From Gammaproteobacteria bacterium (GTDB taxonomy: Bacteria > Pseudomonadota > Gammaproteobacteria > S012-40): a stretch of 64,000 nucleotides of DNA. Both the position numbers and the translations under genes were made by a program. The notes beneath the pieces were generated by a model. That model was not told the DNA's origin. It did not search any database and saw nothing but the letters and a program-made list of their open reading frames with translations. The stretch covers positions 37,402 through 101,401 of the forward strand of contig JAOUHV010000003.1 in NCBI GenBank assembly GCA_029884425.1, written 5' to 3'. Shown piece after piece: positions 19,980 to 30,558 of this stretch (position 1 is the first letter of the stretch; each line of letters opens with the position of its first letter).

Positions 19980-21305
19980 ATGCGGCAAGACTCGCTGTTC
20001 CAGTCGGCAGAGCGCGCGTTTCGGCCGCTGGCTGACCGCATGCGGCCACATACACTGGAAGAGTTTTGTGGCCAGCAACACATTTTGTCTCCCGGAAAAC
20101 CGTTGCGCCAGGCGCTGGAATCAGGTCATCTGCACTCGATGATTTTCTGGGGACCGCCGGGCACCGGCAAAACCACGCTGGCGCGAATGATCGCGAACAA
20201 AGTGGATGCTGAGTTCATCACTATTTCGGCGGTGCTGTCCGGCGTCAAAGAAATCCGGCAGGCTGTAGAGCAGGCCAAAACGCTACGCAATGAGCAAGGC
20301 CGCAACACGGTGCTGTTTGTGGACGAGGTACATCGTTTCAACAAATCACAGCAAGATGCTTTTTTGCCGTTCATCGAAGACGGGACGTTTGTTTTCATTG
20401 GTGCAACCACCGAGAATCCCTCGTTTGAATTGAACAACGCATTGCTGTCTCGCGCCCGAACCTATGTGCTCAAATCGCTGGCAGCGACCGACATCCGCGC
20501 GGTGATTGATCGCGCCATTTCTGACAGCGAAAAAGGCTTGGGGCAACTCGACTGGAATTTTCCTGCCGAGTTACGTGATCAGTTGGCCAATGCGATGGAT
20601 GGTGATGCACGTCGCGCACTGAATTTTGTCGAGATTCTGGCTGATCTGGCTGAAGGCGGTGAAGTCAGCAGTGAACTGTTGACAGACGTATTGCGTGGTG
20701 GTGCGTTGCGGCGTTTCGACAAGGGTGGCGAGGCGTTTTACGATCAGATTTCTGCGCTGCACAAATCCGTGCGTGGCTCAGACCCGGATGCGTCGCTGTA
20801 TTGGTATTGCCGCATGCTGGATGGCGGTTGCGATCCGCTGTACATTGCCCGTCGAGTGGTCCGCATGGCCAGCGAGGACATTGGCAATGCCGATCCTCGA
20901 GCTTTGCAACTGGCGCTGAACGCATGGGACGTGGTGGAGCGGTTGGGAAGTCCCGAGGGCGAATTGGCCATCGCGCAAGCCGTGCTGTATCTGGCCTCGG
21001 TTCCCAAAAGCAACGCTGTGTATATGGCTTACAAAGCCGCCATGAATGATGTCAAATCCAGCAGTTCGCTGGAAGTGCCGATCCATTTGCGCAACGCACC
21101 AACCAAATTAATGGCCGAGCTGGGCTATGGCAAACACTACCGATACGCACATGACGAGCCTCATGCGTATGCCGCCGGTGAGCATTATTTTCCGGAAAAT
21201 CTGCCGCGTCGTCACTATTACGCGCCAACGGAGCGTGGTTTTGAGGGCAAAATCCGCGAGCGTCTGGCGCAACTGCGCCGCTGGGATGAGGAATCGCGTG
21301 GCTAG
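19980..21305 (+). CDS. rarA: Replication-associated recombination protein A
   Basis: AAA+ ATPase (MgsA/RarA, related to the clamp loader and RuvB) acting at stalled replication forks. Walker A is GPPGTGKTT near residue 62 and Walker B is [17 protein letters not shown]. The sensor segment is [12 protein letters not shown]. The C-terminal tetramerisation region ends with [14 protein letters not shown]. The 441 residues match the family. It begins immediately after lolA, as in many gammaproteobacteria. Confidence 0.95.
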   Translation: MRQDSLFQSAERAFRPLADRMRPHTLEEFCGQQHILSPGKPLRQALESGHLHSMIFWGPPGTGKTTLARMIANKVDAEFITISAVLSGVKEIRQAVEQAKTLRNEQGRNTVLFVDEVHRFNKSQQDAFLPFIEDGTFVFIGATTENPSFELNNALLSRARTYVLKSLAATDIRAVIDRAISDSEKGLGQLDWNFPAELRDQLANAMDGDARRALNFVEILADLAEGGEVSSELLTDVLRGGALRRFDKGGEAFYDQISALHKSVRGSDPDASLYWYCRMLDGGCDPLYIARRVVRMASEDIGNADPRALQLALNAWDVVERLGSPEGELAIAQAVLYLASVPKSNAVYMAYKAAMNDVKSSSSLEVPIHLRNAPTKLMAELGYGKHYRYAHDEPHAYAAGEHYFPENLPRRHYYAPTERGFEGKIRERLAQLRRWDEESRG

Positions 21306-21374
21306 GGTATTTGCGAAACGGGGAGGCTGTCGCTATCATCCCCCCATTCCACGGCACCAACATGGGAATCTCTC

Positions 21375-21752
21375 ATGGGACATCTGTTAGCCATTGCACT
21401 GGGCGGCGCGCTTGGGTCTGTTGCCCGCTATCTGGCATCGCAGGGCATTCACGCTTGGCTGGGCAAAGGCTTTCCGTATGGAACGCTGACCGTCAATGTT
21501 CTAGGATCATTCGTGTTTGGCGTGCTGTACGTGCTGTTACTGGAACGAATTAACGTTGCTGCCGAGTGGCGTGCATTTTTAATGATTGGTTTTCTGGGGG
21601 CGTTTACGACCTTTTCCACGTTTTCCATGGAAACCCTGAATTTATTACTCAACGGCGAATATTTTAAGGGCGTGAGTAATATTATCCTGAATGTTGTTTT
21701 GTGTGTGCTGGCTGCCTGGATAGGCGTTTGGTTGGCCAGACAATGGTCCTAA
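21375..21752 (+). CDS. crcB: Fluoride channel CrcB/Fluc
   Basis: Small fluoride-exporting channel that works as an antiparallel dimer. There are 125 residues and four hydrophobic helices. The motifs GGALGSVARYL, YGTLTVNVLGSF and FLGAFTTFSTFSMET contain the conserved Asn and the TFST Phe-box region. No fluoride riboswitch is recognisable in the 69-bp gap after rarA. It lies 15 bp before serS. Confidence 0.95.
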   Translation: MGHLLAIALGGALGSVARYLASQGIHAWLGKGFPYGTLTVNVLGSFVFGVLYVLLLERINVAAEWRAFLMIGFLGAFTTFSTFSMETLNLLLNGEYFKGVSNIILNVVLCVLAAWIGVWLARQWS

Positions 21753-21761
21753 TGCGAGTGA

Positions 21762-23045
<1,284 letters not shown>

Positions 23046-23046
23046 A

Positions 23047-26000
23047 TTAGAGATCGAAAATGACCACGGGGTAAAAACTCGTGGTCTGTGTTCCTCCCGA
23101 ATCGGTAATACTGGCACTCATCGTGTAGGTAACGATGACTTTCTTCGCATTGGGATAGTCTTGCGTCAGGGTCAGCATCAAGCGTAACGTCTCGTTGCCT
23201 GCCAACACACCATCACTGAGTATTGCTGGATTACTCACGGCTTCGACAGTGTTTATCAGATTCCCACTGCCATCAAGAATTTCGATTTCGACGTTGAACA
23301 ATCCATAATCACGTCCCGTACTATTGGCCGTGGTAATTACAAACTGGCTGCCACTCTTCAAGGTACTGCCGTCCCACAGCAGGCTCGATGATTTCTGAAT
23401 TCCTAAAGATTGGTCCAGCGAACTGACAATGCGCGAATTTTGCCGAGTGATCAGGGTCGCATCCAGGCTGTTCAGTCTAACTTCGATGTCGAGCATGCCA
23501 TTGCCATCGATATCAAGCGCGTCTAGCTTTATACCACTGAACTTAACCGTGCTGTTGGGCACACAGGCGCCCGTCAATGTTGCTGCCAATCCCGCCAAGT
23601 TGTTAATCAAAAATGGCTGATTGAGTAAGGCAACGCGATTTTTATTGATCGGCGCAACGCATAACGCGACTTGTTCATTCACCAGCACCGCATTGGGCAC
23701 GGTCCACACCAACATTTCACTGGCTTTGGTGGCGTCATCCACAACGCTGAAATTCATCGTACCGGACACGCCACCAAACGTGGCAGTGATAGTGGCATTG
23801 CCCGCCGCCAAGGTACGAATCACACCTTCCTGACCGGGTAAATTACTGACACTTACCACTGTCGGAGCGCTGCTGCTCCAAACCACACCGCTGGTTAATG
23901 TCGCACTGGTAGATGGGAACTGCAACAACGCGGACAGTGGTAACTTCATGCCAGTGACCAGATTGGCAATATTACTGGCGCCACTGGTCGCCATGTTGAT
24001 TTGGGCAGATTGCACGATGACAGTGCTGACCGTTTCATTGGCGACAGTCAGGGTGGTGCTGGCAGCTTTACTCGCCAGCGAGGCCGAAATCGTGACTGAA
24101 GTTGCCGTGTTGGTATTGCTGCGCGCCAAGCCACCACCCAGACCGCTGTTGATCGAAACTTCCTGGTTGGCCGAACTCGATTGCCACACAACTTGATCGG
24201 TCAGGCTGTAATTCTTACCGTCGGAAAACGCACCTGTCGCGGTAAATTGTTGCTGGGCAAGGGTGTTGATCGTACTGTTCAGCGGCGCAATGGTGATGCT
24301 GTTCAGGGTGGCGTTGATTACTGAAATCGTATCGTTTGCGTGGAACGTTTGCAGTTGCGCGCTGATCGCGACATCACCCGCTGCACGTGTGACAAATTCA
24401 CCCGGCACGCCGGTAGGGGCAGCGATTTGATTGTCCGCGCTACTCCAGATGACTTGGTTAGTCACAGTCCGATAACTGCTGTCGGTGTAATAAGCCGTCG
24501 CGGTAAAGCGCGATTTCAAGCCGATAGGCAAGCTGGGATTGAGCGCAAAAATTTCCAGACGCTGCAATGCCGCGTCGCTGACAGTGATGGTGGCGCTAAC
24601 CGTTTGTCCATCGACTTGAGCACTGATAGTGGTGCTGCCCAAAGCCATGGCCGATAACAAACCTTTGCTGCCAGCGAGATTGCTCACACTCAACACGCTG
24701 CTGTCCAAACTGCTCCAAGTCGCCTTGGCCGTCAGATCACGACGCACGCCATCCGTATAGGAACCGAACAAACCGAGCTGATGTTCAACACCTTTGGCCA
24801 GCGTGGTGGGAATCACATCCAGTTCCAGACCACTGGCATTCAAGGTTGCTGAGGATACGGTGATTGCCGCGTCATCAAACAATCCTCCCAGGGATGCACG
24901 AACGCTGGTAGAGCCCACGCTCTGGGTTTTGACCAGACCGGGTATTTGGTTGGAGACGGTCGCGATGCTGGCATTGCTCACAGACCAGGCAATTTGCGCA
25001 CTGATGTCACGCTCAGAACCATCACTGTACAAGCCCGTCGCGGACAACGTTTGCTCCAGCCCCAAAGGAAGTGTGACGACCTTGGGTTGAACGCGAATAC
25101 TCTGCAGTACAGCGGCGCTGGTTTCCACGTCGATCTGCGTTGTCATCCCGGCAAAACTGGCAACCACTTGAGTCGCCCCCAAACCTGTCGCCGTCACTCG
25201 TGCCTGCGCCTGACCCGCGCTGACGCTGGCCACGGATTGATTCAGCGTTTTCCATTGCGCGGATGAAGTCACGTCCTTGCCGGAACCGTCACTGAAGCGT
25301 GCCTGGAGCTGTACGGCTTGCCCCAAGCCCAGTGACAACTTTATTTGCGCCGGGATGATGCTGAGTTCAGACAATGTTGCAGCGCCGACGCTAACAGTTT
25401 GGTTCGCTGTTACGCTCGCCAGGCTGGCAGAAAGCTGAGTTTCACCGATTTGCAAACCGCGTAAGCGGGGTTGCAGCGAAGCATCGTAGCTGACAGTAGC
25501 AATTTGGTTGTTGCCAACGGTCAATGTCACTCGATCGGAAACATCAATCTGTGCGCCGTTGTTATATTGGCCAACGACGCTGACGGCGGCTTCAAATCCC
25601 GCCGGTTGAGTAAACGGCGTGCTGGTGAAATGCAATGACTGCAGTGTCGGCGTGTTAATTTGCAGTGTCAGACTGCCCGAAATAGCTCCCGGCATTTTGG
25701 CGCTGACGACCACAGTCCCTGCGGCAATCGCATTAAGGCGCAGGTTTTGATTTTGTCGGGCAATGTCTGCCACGTTAGGCGCATCAACACTCCAGCTGAG
25801 TTCATGAGTGATATCTCGTTTGCTGTCATCGCTGTATATACCCAGCGCATGCAGAGCCGTCGTGGTTCCGACAGGCAACGAGGTTTGATCAGCGAACAAT
25901 TCAATGCTGGTCAAGCCCGCCGCTGCGGCGGCCACCGGCCGAAATGCCAACTGACTGGTGATACCCAAATAATTGGCGCTGACCTGACTAGCATTGGCGC

Positions 26001-27363
26001 TCACGGTCAACGCAGACAAACGACCTGAACTTGTCGCGTCGTTGGTGATTGTCGCCAGCGCACTGTCAGCAACTTGCCAAATAACCTGCTCAGTCAAGTC
26101 CCATTGCTGCCCATTGGCGTACTGGGCCAGAGCAGCCAACTGAGTTTTTGTGCCCTCGGGCAGATAGTAATCGGCACTGGACAACGAAATTTGCGACAGC
26201 GCCGCATCGTGCGCAACAAGATCGTACTGCGCCGACTGATTCGCGAGTTGAGCACGGATGACTGCCGTACCTGCTTTATGGGCAAACAACTGGCCACGCT
26301 GCCCTTGTACATTTGAAACACTGATGATGTCGGGCGCGAGACTTTGCCAGACAACGTCGGCAGTCACGTCCTGCAACAAGCCATTGGCAAAACTCGCAGT
26401 GGCACGCATGCCAGACTTTTCACCCACCGGCATAGCAACCTTCGCCGCATAATCCAACTGCAACTCGGTAATATCGCTTGCCACCAGCGTCAAATCACGG
26501 CTGACCGTGAGAGTTTGGTAGGTGCCGGTAATCGTCAAATTTCCGGTTTTTTGCGCGATCAAACGAACTTCAGATCCAACCTGAACAATCGCGGCAAGAT
26601 TACTGTTGAGCGTCCAGTTAACATGCGGGGAAACATCGAACTCACTGCCATCCTCATGTTGTCCCATCACCAACAGTCGAGTGCTGGTGGCCAACGGAAG
26701 TTGCTGCTTATCGATATGCAATGACAGGGAGGTAATAGCCGCACCGTCCAAAACGATATCTTTGCTGGCCGAAATGCTGGCCAGTTGCGCCTGCAAGCTG
26801 ATGGTTGATCCCGCCGTTGCGCTGGGCGCGAGCAGTATGCCGTTTTGCAGCGTCACGCCGTTGGGTAATTGCCAATCAATCTGGTTGGTCAAATCCTGCT
26901 TGTGGTGATTACCAAAAACACCGGTTGCCATGATGCGCGCTTCAGCAGATTTGGTTTGCGTGCGCGGATCTTGTGAAATCTCAATATGGCTCAACGCATT
27001 GGCAACTGCTTGCAGCGATAGGCTGGCTTGCACATCGTCGAATTTGGCCTGAATAGTTGTCGTGCCAGCAGCCTTGGCTTGTGCGCAGACAGCACCGATT
27101 TTATCCGTGGACAGAGCCAAAATGCTCGTGTTCAGACTTTGCCACTGCGCCAGGGAAGTAACATCTCGTACAGTTTGATCTTGATCAATGGCTGTAGCGT
27201 ACAGCCGCGTACAGGTACCCACTGCAAGCCGCATATCGGCAGCCTGAATTTGTAATTGGGGGAGTGGATTGTCGCTATTGTTGGACTTGGAGCAGCTGGA
27301 AACAGAAAGTGAAATGAGTGGTAACAGAGCGATTAGGCTCAACAACCTGAAAGGATACGTCAT
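23047..27363 (-). CDS. Giant lipoprotein with about 13 tandem Ig-like repeats
   Basis: A 1438-residue secreted protein. The N-terminus is a lipoprotein signal with lipobox LSVSSC (Cys24). From about residue 35 to 1240 I count about 13 imperfect repeats of 85-95 residues. Each carries a pattern like L-x-x-I, LPxG, YSDGSxRDVT, WSSxxxxVAxVSN, GxTxIxA and ends in a beta-strand. This resembles bacterial Ig-like group 2 (BIG2, intimin/invasin) domains. The last 190 residues form a different region containing DIDGNGMLDIEVRL and two cysteines. An adhesin, matrix or surface-stalk role is inferred only from architecture. AGAGGA precedes the ATG. It lies 39 bp downstream of a 55-residue membrane protein gene, probably in one operon. 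Confidence 0.9.
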   Translation of the reverse strand: MTYPFRLLSLIALLPLISLSVSSCSKSNNSDNPLPQLQIQAADMRLAVGTCTRLYATAIDQDQTVRDVTSLAQWQSLNTSILALSTDKIGAVCAQAKAAGTTTIQAKFDDVQASLSLQAVANALSHIEISQDPRTQTKSAEARIMATGVFGNHHKQDLTNQIDWQLPNGVTLQNGILLAPSATAGSTISLQAQLASISASKDIVLDGAAITSLSLHIDKQQLPLATSTRLLVMGQHEDGSEFDVSPHVNWTLNSNLAAIVQVGSEVRLIAQKTGNLTITGTYQTLTVSRDLTLVASDITELQLDYAAKVAMPVGEKSGMRATASFANGLLQDVTADVVWQSLAPDIISVSNVQGQRGQLFAHKAGTAVIRAQLANQSAQYDLVAHDAALSQISLSSADYYLPEGTKTQLAALAQYANGQQWDLTEQVIWQVADSALATITNDATSSGRLSALTVSANASQVSANYLGITSQLAFRPVAAAAAGLTSIELFADQTSLPVGTTTALHALGIYSDDSKRDITHELSWSVDAPNVADIARQNQNLRLNAIAAGTVVVSAKMPGAISGSLTLQINTPTLQSLHFTSTPFTQPAGFEAAVSVVGQYNNGAQIDVSDRVTLTVGNNQIATVSYDASLQPRLRGLQIGETQLSASLASVTANQTVSVGAATLSELSIIPAQIKLSLGLGQAVQLQARFSDGSGKDVTSSAQWKTLNQSVASVSAGQAQARVTATGLGATQVVASFAGMTTQIDVETSAAVLQSIRVQPKVVTLPLGLEQTLSATGLYSDGSERDISAQIAWSVSNASIATVSNQIPGLVKTQSVGSTSVRASLGGLFDDAAITVSSATLNASGLELDVIPTTLAKGVEHQLGLFGSYTDGVRRDLTAKATWSSLDSSVLSVSNLAGSKGLLSAMALGSTTISAQVDGQTVSATITVSDAALQRLEIFALNPSLPIGLKSRFTATAYYTDSSYRTVTNQVIWSSADNQIAAPTGVPGEFVTRAAGDVAISAQLQTFHANDTISVINATLNSITIAPLNSTINTLAQQQFTATGAFSDGKNYSLTDQVVWQSSSANQEVSINSGLGGGLARSNTNTATSVTISASLASKAASTTLTVANETVSTVIVQSAQINMATSGASNIANLVTGMKLPLSALLQFPSTSATLTSGVVWSSSAPTVVSVSNLPGQEGVIRTLAAGNATITATFGGVSGTMNFSVVDDATKASEMLVWTVPNAVLVNEQVALCVAPINKNRVALLNQPFLINNLAGLAATLTGACVPNSTVKFSGIKLDALDIDGNGMLDIEVRLNSLDATLITRQNSRIVSSLDQSLGIQKSSSLLWDGSTLKSGSQFVITTANSTGRDYGLFNVEIEILDGSGNLINTVEAVSNPAILSDGVLAGNETLRLMLTLTQDYPNAKKVIVTYTMSASITDSGGTQTTSFYPVVIFDL

Positions 27364-27402
27364 GAAATCCTCTTCGTTTCGTACTGATCCATTGTATTGA
27401 TA

Positions 27403-27570
27403 TCAAGCTCTTGGAGCACTGGCCTGAGCCGGTGGAGCCGTCACAGCGGGTTCGACATTATCATGGTAACTGTTCACAAGTAAAACGCCGAACAAGAGAA
27501 TGATGCCTACCAGAATCCAACTGAGGCCTTCGGCACCGCTGGATTGCACGGGTGTGGGATCATTTTTCAT
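27403..27570 (-). CDS. 55-residue single-span membrane protein
   Basis: Starts MKNDPTPVQSSGAEGLSWI, then a single membrane helix (ILVGIILLFGVLLV) and a Pro/Ala-rich tail ending QASAPRA. ATG at 27570 follows GGGAGG with proper spacing; the earlier in-frame start would add eight unneeded residues. It lies 39 bp before the repeat lipoprotein gene on the same strand. No family is recognised. Its position suggests a role in the same envelope system, but this is unproven. Confidence 0.72.
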   Translation of the reverse strand: MKNDPTPVQSSGAEGLSWILVGIILLFGVLLVNSYHDNVEPAVTAPPAQASAPRA

Positions 27571-27686
27571 CGGGTTGCCTCCCTGACAACGCAAAAGGTT
27601 CAGGGAGATGTATCGTGACTATATCCGGTAAGCTTTATATCCATAAGCCGACTTTTGTCACAAACGGCAAGAATTTATGGGAATAA

Positions 27687-27986
27687 CTAACCGTCCACAG
27701 GTTCCAGGGTAAGAAAGGACGATGAAAACTCTTTCTTGTCAGGATTATAGATATGGACCGTATAGGTTTTAGGAACCTTGCGATGGGCTTCGCCGTGCTG
27801 ATCTGCCTGAATCCCCAGGTGACTCTCAAGATCGGCCAGGACGAGTGAAAAATCTTCCTCGATCACTTCCACAATCTGGCAACAGACACCACGGTAACGA
27901 ACCTGCATGCCGATCATGTCACGCAAATTGTCAAATGAAACATCCAGTTGCGGCGTCACTTCAGTTCCATAGGTATCAATCGCCAT
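27687..27986 (-). CDS. Protein of unknown function
   Basis: A small acidic protein of 99 residues from ATG 27986; an in-frame TTG at 28031 would give 114 but has no ribosome-binding site. It contains MIGMQVRYRGVCCQIVEVIEEDFSLVLADLE, suggesting a compact beta-barrel resembling domains that bind small ligands, then a polar stretch and the segment TYTVHIYNP. No signal peptide is seen. The function is unknown. It is the second gene of the minus-strand block upstream of the repeat lipoprotein. Confidence 0.62.
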   Translation of the reverse strand: MAIDTYGTEVTPQLDVSFDNLRDMIGMQVRYRGVCCQIVEVIEEDFSLVLADLESHLGIQADQHGEAHRKVPKTYTVHIYNPDKKEFSSSFLTLEPVDG

Positions 27987-28117
27987 CTCGGTCCCATCCA
28001 CAGACAAACATTTTGGACTTACAGGTTGCAAGTTTAGGCTTTTTTCTTACCTCAATCAACGTAAATAAGTACATGAAAGCGCAAACATTTTAGATATTTT
28101 CTTATCTTGTCAGCAGC

Positions 28118-28585
28118 TTAGGGTTGACTGGATTTGCCCAACATTTTCTTTATAAAGCGGTCGGCGGCTAACAGCGCTTTTTTCAAATCCACAATCCGCT
28201 GAATCACTGAGCTTGGGGTAGGGGGAGTAGCGCTACTGCTGGCCAATCCCAGCAATTGATGAATTTCGTGCAGGTGCGCACGTAGTTCGCGGGCCTCCAA
28301 AGCATGTATCCGAGCCTCTTGCTGCATATGGCGCAAATTGCCGCTTTCGACACTGCCCAAGGGGGAGTAGTGCACGATGGTACCGCCTTCAATGCCGGCC
28401 AGCACCAGTTTGTAGGGGATCAAGGCCTGACGTGCAGACATCACCCGGGTGTCCATCAGTTGCGAAAGAGGGATCACCTCTACCAGGGCTTCCTGGTTGG
28501 CAGCCTCGGCGTGAATCACCTGGATTTGCCAAAACAGCTGTTGACCGGAATTGAGTTTTACTTTGAGTAGGTCGTTGGGCGCCAT
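28118..28585 (-). CDS. Protein of unknown function with helical C-terminus
   Basis: A 155-residue cytosolic protein. The N-terminal half (to about residue 75) has beta-strand character, with LLKVKLNSGQQLFWQIQVI, and may be a small barrel. The middle (80-112) is a probable coiled coil rich in Gln, Glu and Arg. The C-terminal segment VIQRIVDLKKALLAADRFI is helical and ends KKMLGKSSQP. No catalytic motif is visible. It is the first gene of the minus-strand block. Confidence 0.65.
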   Translation of the reverse strand: MAPNDLLKVKLNSGQQLFWQIQVIHAEAANQEALVEVIPLSQLMDTRVMSARQALIPYKLVLAGIEGGTIVHYSPLGSVESGNLRHMQQEARIHALEARELRAHLHEIHQLLGLASSSATPPTPSSVIQRIVDLKKALLAADRFIKKMLGKSSQP

Positions 28586-28895
28586 CGATTATCCAAGTCG
28601 GATGTTGGGTGGCCCTCCGTGACCGCCTGCTGTTTTGTATCGCAATTATATCCTTGCAGAATCCATCGGTTAAAGCAGTTTTTGTGGTTATTTCCCAACA
28701 CATCACGCTCATCGAAAAAACCAGGGCCTTTTGTGCATGTACAAATTGTCGAAATGCGGCTCTCGCAACTAGACTACTGTCATAGCGTCAGAACACACGC
28801 CCGAATCAGCAGTGCATACTCAACATTTGCTACAATGCGGGCATTTTACGCTCGCCAAACTTCACAAACAACTTCAACAATGGAGTCATAACACC
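28586..28895. other. Intergenic region upstream of the phosphatase gene
   Basis: About 310 bp between two divergent genes. An extended -10 element, TGCTACAAT, lies at 28828-28836, a candidate promoter for the phosphatase gene. No other feature is recognised. Confidence 0.4.
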
Positions 28896-29384
28896 TTGAG
28901 CACAGATGAAAGAGTATCGGTTTTATTCGTTTGTTTGGGCAACATTTGTCGTTCGCCGACAGCTCAGGGCGTCTTTGAGCATCTTGTGAGCACCGAAGGG
29001 CTGACCCAGCGAATCTCGGCGGATTCGGCCGGCACTCACGCCTACCACGTGGGAGAACAGCCGGATCGCCGTTCCCAACAGGCGGCGCTGCGTCGCGGAA
29101 TTGATTTAAGCAGCCAGCGAGCGCGTCGTGTGGCCAGTGAAGATTTTGAGCAATACCACTATATTTTGGCCATGGACAAGGAAAACTATCGCAACCTGAT
29201 GGCGGTATGTCCGCCACAACATCATGCCAAAGTGCGAATGTTCCTCTCGTTTGCCGACGTCCAGAGCGTACAGGAAGTCCCCGATCCCTATTACGGCGGC
29301 GACAATGGTTTTGAGCAAGTGCTGGATCTGGTGGAGGCCGCGTCGCGGGGATTACTGGCACATTTGCGCCAACACCACCTCTGA
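28896..29384 (+). CDS. Low-molecular-weight protein-tyrosine phosphatase
   Basis: Cytosolic phosphatase of about 162 residues. The P-loop VCLGNICRSP gives catalytic Cys13 and Arg19, and the acid is in VPDPYYGG. The family reaction is dephosphorylation of tyrosine-phosphorylated proteins or small aryl phosphates; arsenate reduction is possible in relatives. A TTG start at 28896 is chosen because GGAG lies 10 nt upstream and the conserved core begins nine codons later. The open frame extends upstream to 28812 without family similarity. No tyrosine kinase gene is adjacent. Confidence 0.87.
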   Translation: MSTDERVSVLFVCLGNICRSPTAQGVFEHLVSTEGLTQRISADSAGTHAYHVGEQPDRRSQQAALRRGIDLSSQRARRVASEDFEQYHYILAMDKENYRNLMAVCPPQHHAKVRMFLSFADVQSVQEVPDPYYGGDNGFEQVLDLVEAASRGLLAHLRQHHL

Positions 29385-29457
29385 GCGGCTTAGAGGTTTC
29401 CCCCTCAGCCCAGGATTGTTGTATCATTTGCCACTTTTCGCAGAATTCGAAGCCAAT

Positions 29458-30556
29458 ATGCTGGAACTCAACCCGTTATTTAACCAAATCAAAGACCTTA
29501 ACGAGCGTTCTGATGCGCTAAGGGGGTATCTTTGACTACGATGCCAAAACCGAACAACTAGAAGAAATTGTCCGCGAACTGGAACTGCCTAGCGTCTGGG
29601 ACAACCCCGAGCGTGCCCAAAACCTTGGTCGCGAGCGTGCTGCACTGGAAACCGTCGTAAATACACTAAAAAGTGTCGGTTCGCGTCTGAACGAAGCCAG
29701 CGAATTGCTGGACATGGCCCAGGAAGAAAATGACGAAGCCACCATGGAAGGCGTTCGTGCCGACCTGGACAGCCTGGAATCTGAAATCGCCAATTTAGAA
29801 TTCCGCCGTATGTTTTCCGGAAAAATGGACGCGAATAGCGCCTTTTTGGACATACAGTCCGGCTCGGGTGGTACCGAAGCCCAGGATTGGGCAGACATTC
29901 TGCTGCGCATGTACCTGCGCTGGGGTGAGCGTCGCGGCTTTAAAACCGAACTGATCGAGTGCTCGGGCGGCGATGTCGCGGGCATCAAGAGCGCCACCAT
30001 CCATTTCGTTGGTGAATATGCCTATGGTTGGTTGCGCACGGAAACCGGCGTACATCGCTTGGTACGCAAGTCACCGTTTGACTCGGGCAATCGTCGTCAC
30101 ACCTCGTTTGCCTCAGTGTTTGTGTCACCGGAAATTGATGAAGACATTGACATCGAAATCAATCCCGCAGACCTGCGCATTGATACCTACCGTGCATCGG
30201 GTGCAGGTGGTCAGCACGTAAACCGTACCGATTCTGCGGTGCGTATTACCCACGTGCCAACCAACACCGTCGTACAGTGTCAGAGCGATCGCTCGCAGCA
30301 TAAAAACAAGGCTCAGGCGATGAAGCAGCTGGCTGCCAAGTTGTATGAACTGGAAGTACAGAAGCGCAATGTCGAGAAACAGGCGCTGGAAGACAGCAAA
30401 TCCGACATCGGCTGGGGCAGTCAGATTCGTTCCTACGTGTTAGATTCGTCACGCATTAAAGATCTGCGCACCGGACATGAAACCGGAAACACCCAAGCCG
30501 TCCTTGATGGTGATCTGGATCCATTTATTGAAGCAAGTTTAAAAAGTGGTTTGTAA
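29458..30556 (+). CDS. prfB: Peptide chain release factor 2 (programmed +1 frameshift)
   Basis: Recognises UGA and UAA stop codons. The first 25 codons run from ATG 29458 to an in-frame TGA at 29533-29535. A +1 shift continues the protein from 29534 to the stop at 30556, giving 365 residues, exactly the E. coli length. The catalytic GGQ is in [16 protein letters not shown] and the tripeptide anticodon region is around [16 protein letters not shown]. Read without the shift, the gene appears as two pieces, which is misleading. It ends 2 bp before lysS. Confidence 0.97.
29521..29536 (+). promoter_or_regulatory. prfB programmed frameshift site
   Basis: AGGGGGTATCTTTGAC contains the internal Shine-Dalgarno-like AGGGGG, the slippery CTT codon and the UGA stop. 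The layout is the same as in E. coli prfB. Low RF2 slows termination at UGA and favours the +1 shift, giving autoregulation. Confidence 0.96.
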
Positions 30557-30558
30557 AC

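Noticed and set aside
21306..21374. Fluoride riboswitch before crcB
   Set aside because: The gap is only 69 bp and does not show the conserved pseudoknot elements I would expect.
23047..27363. CRISPR array or DNA tandem repeat
   Set aside because: The repetition is at the protein level, with repeats of about 270 bp that have diverged in DNA. No short direct repeats with equal spacers occur anywhere in the window.
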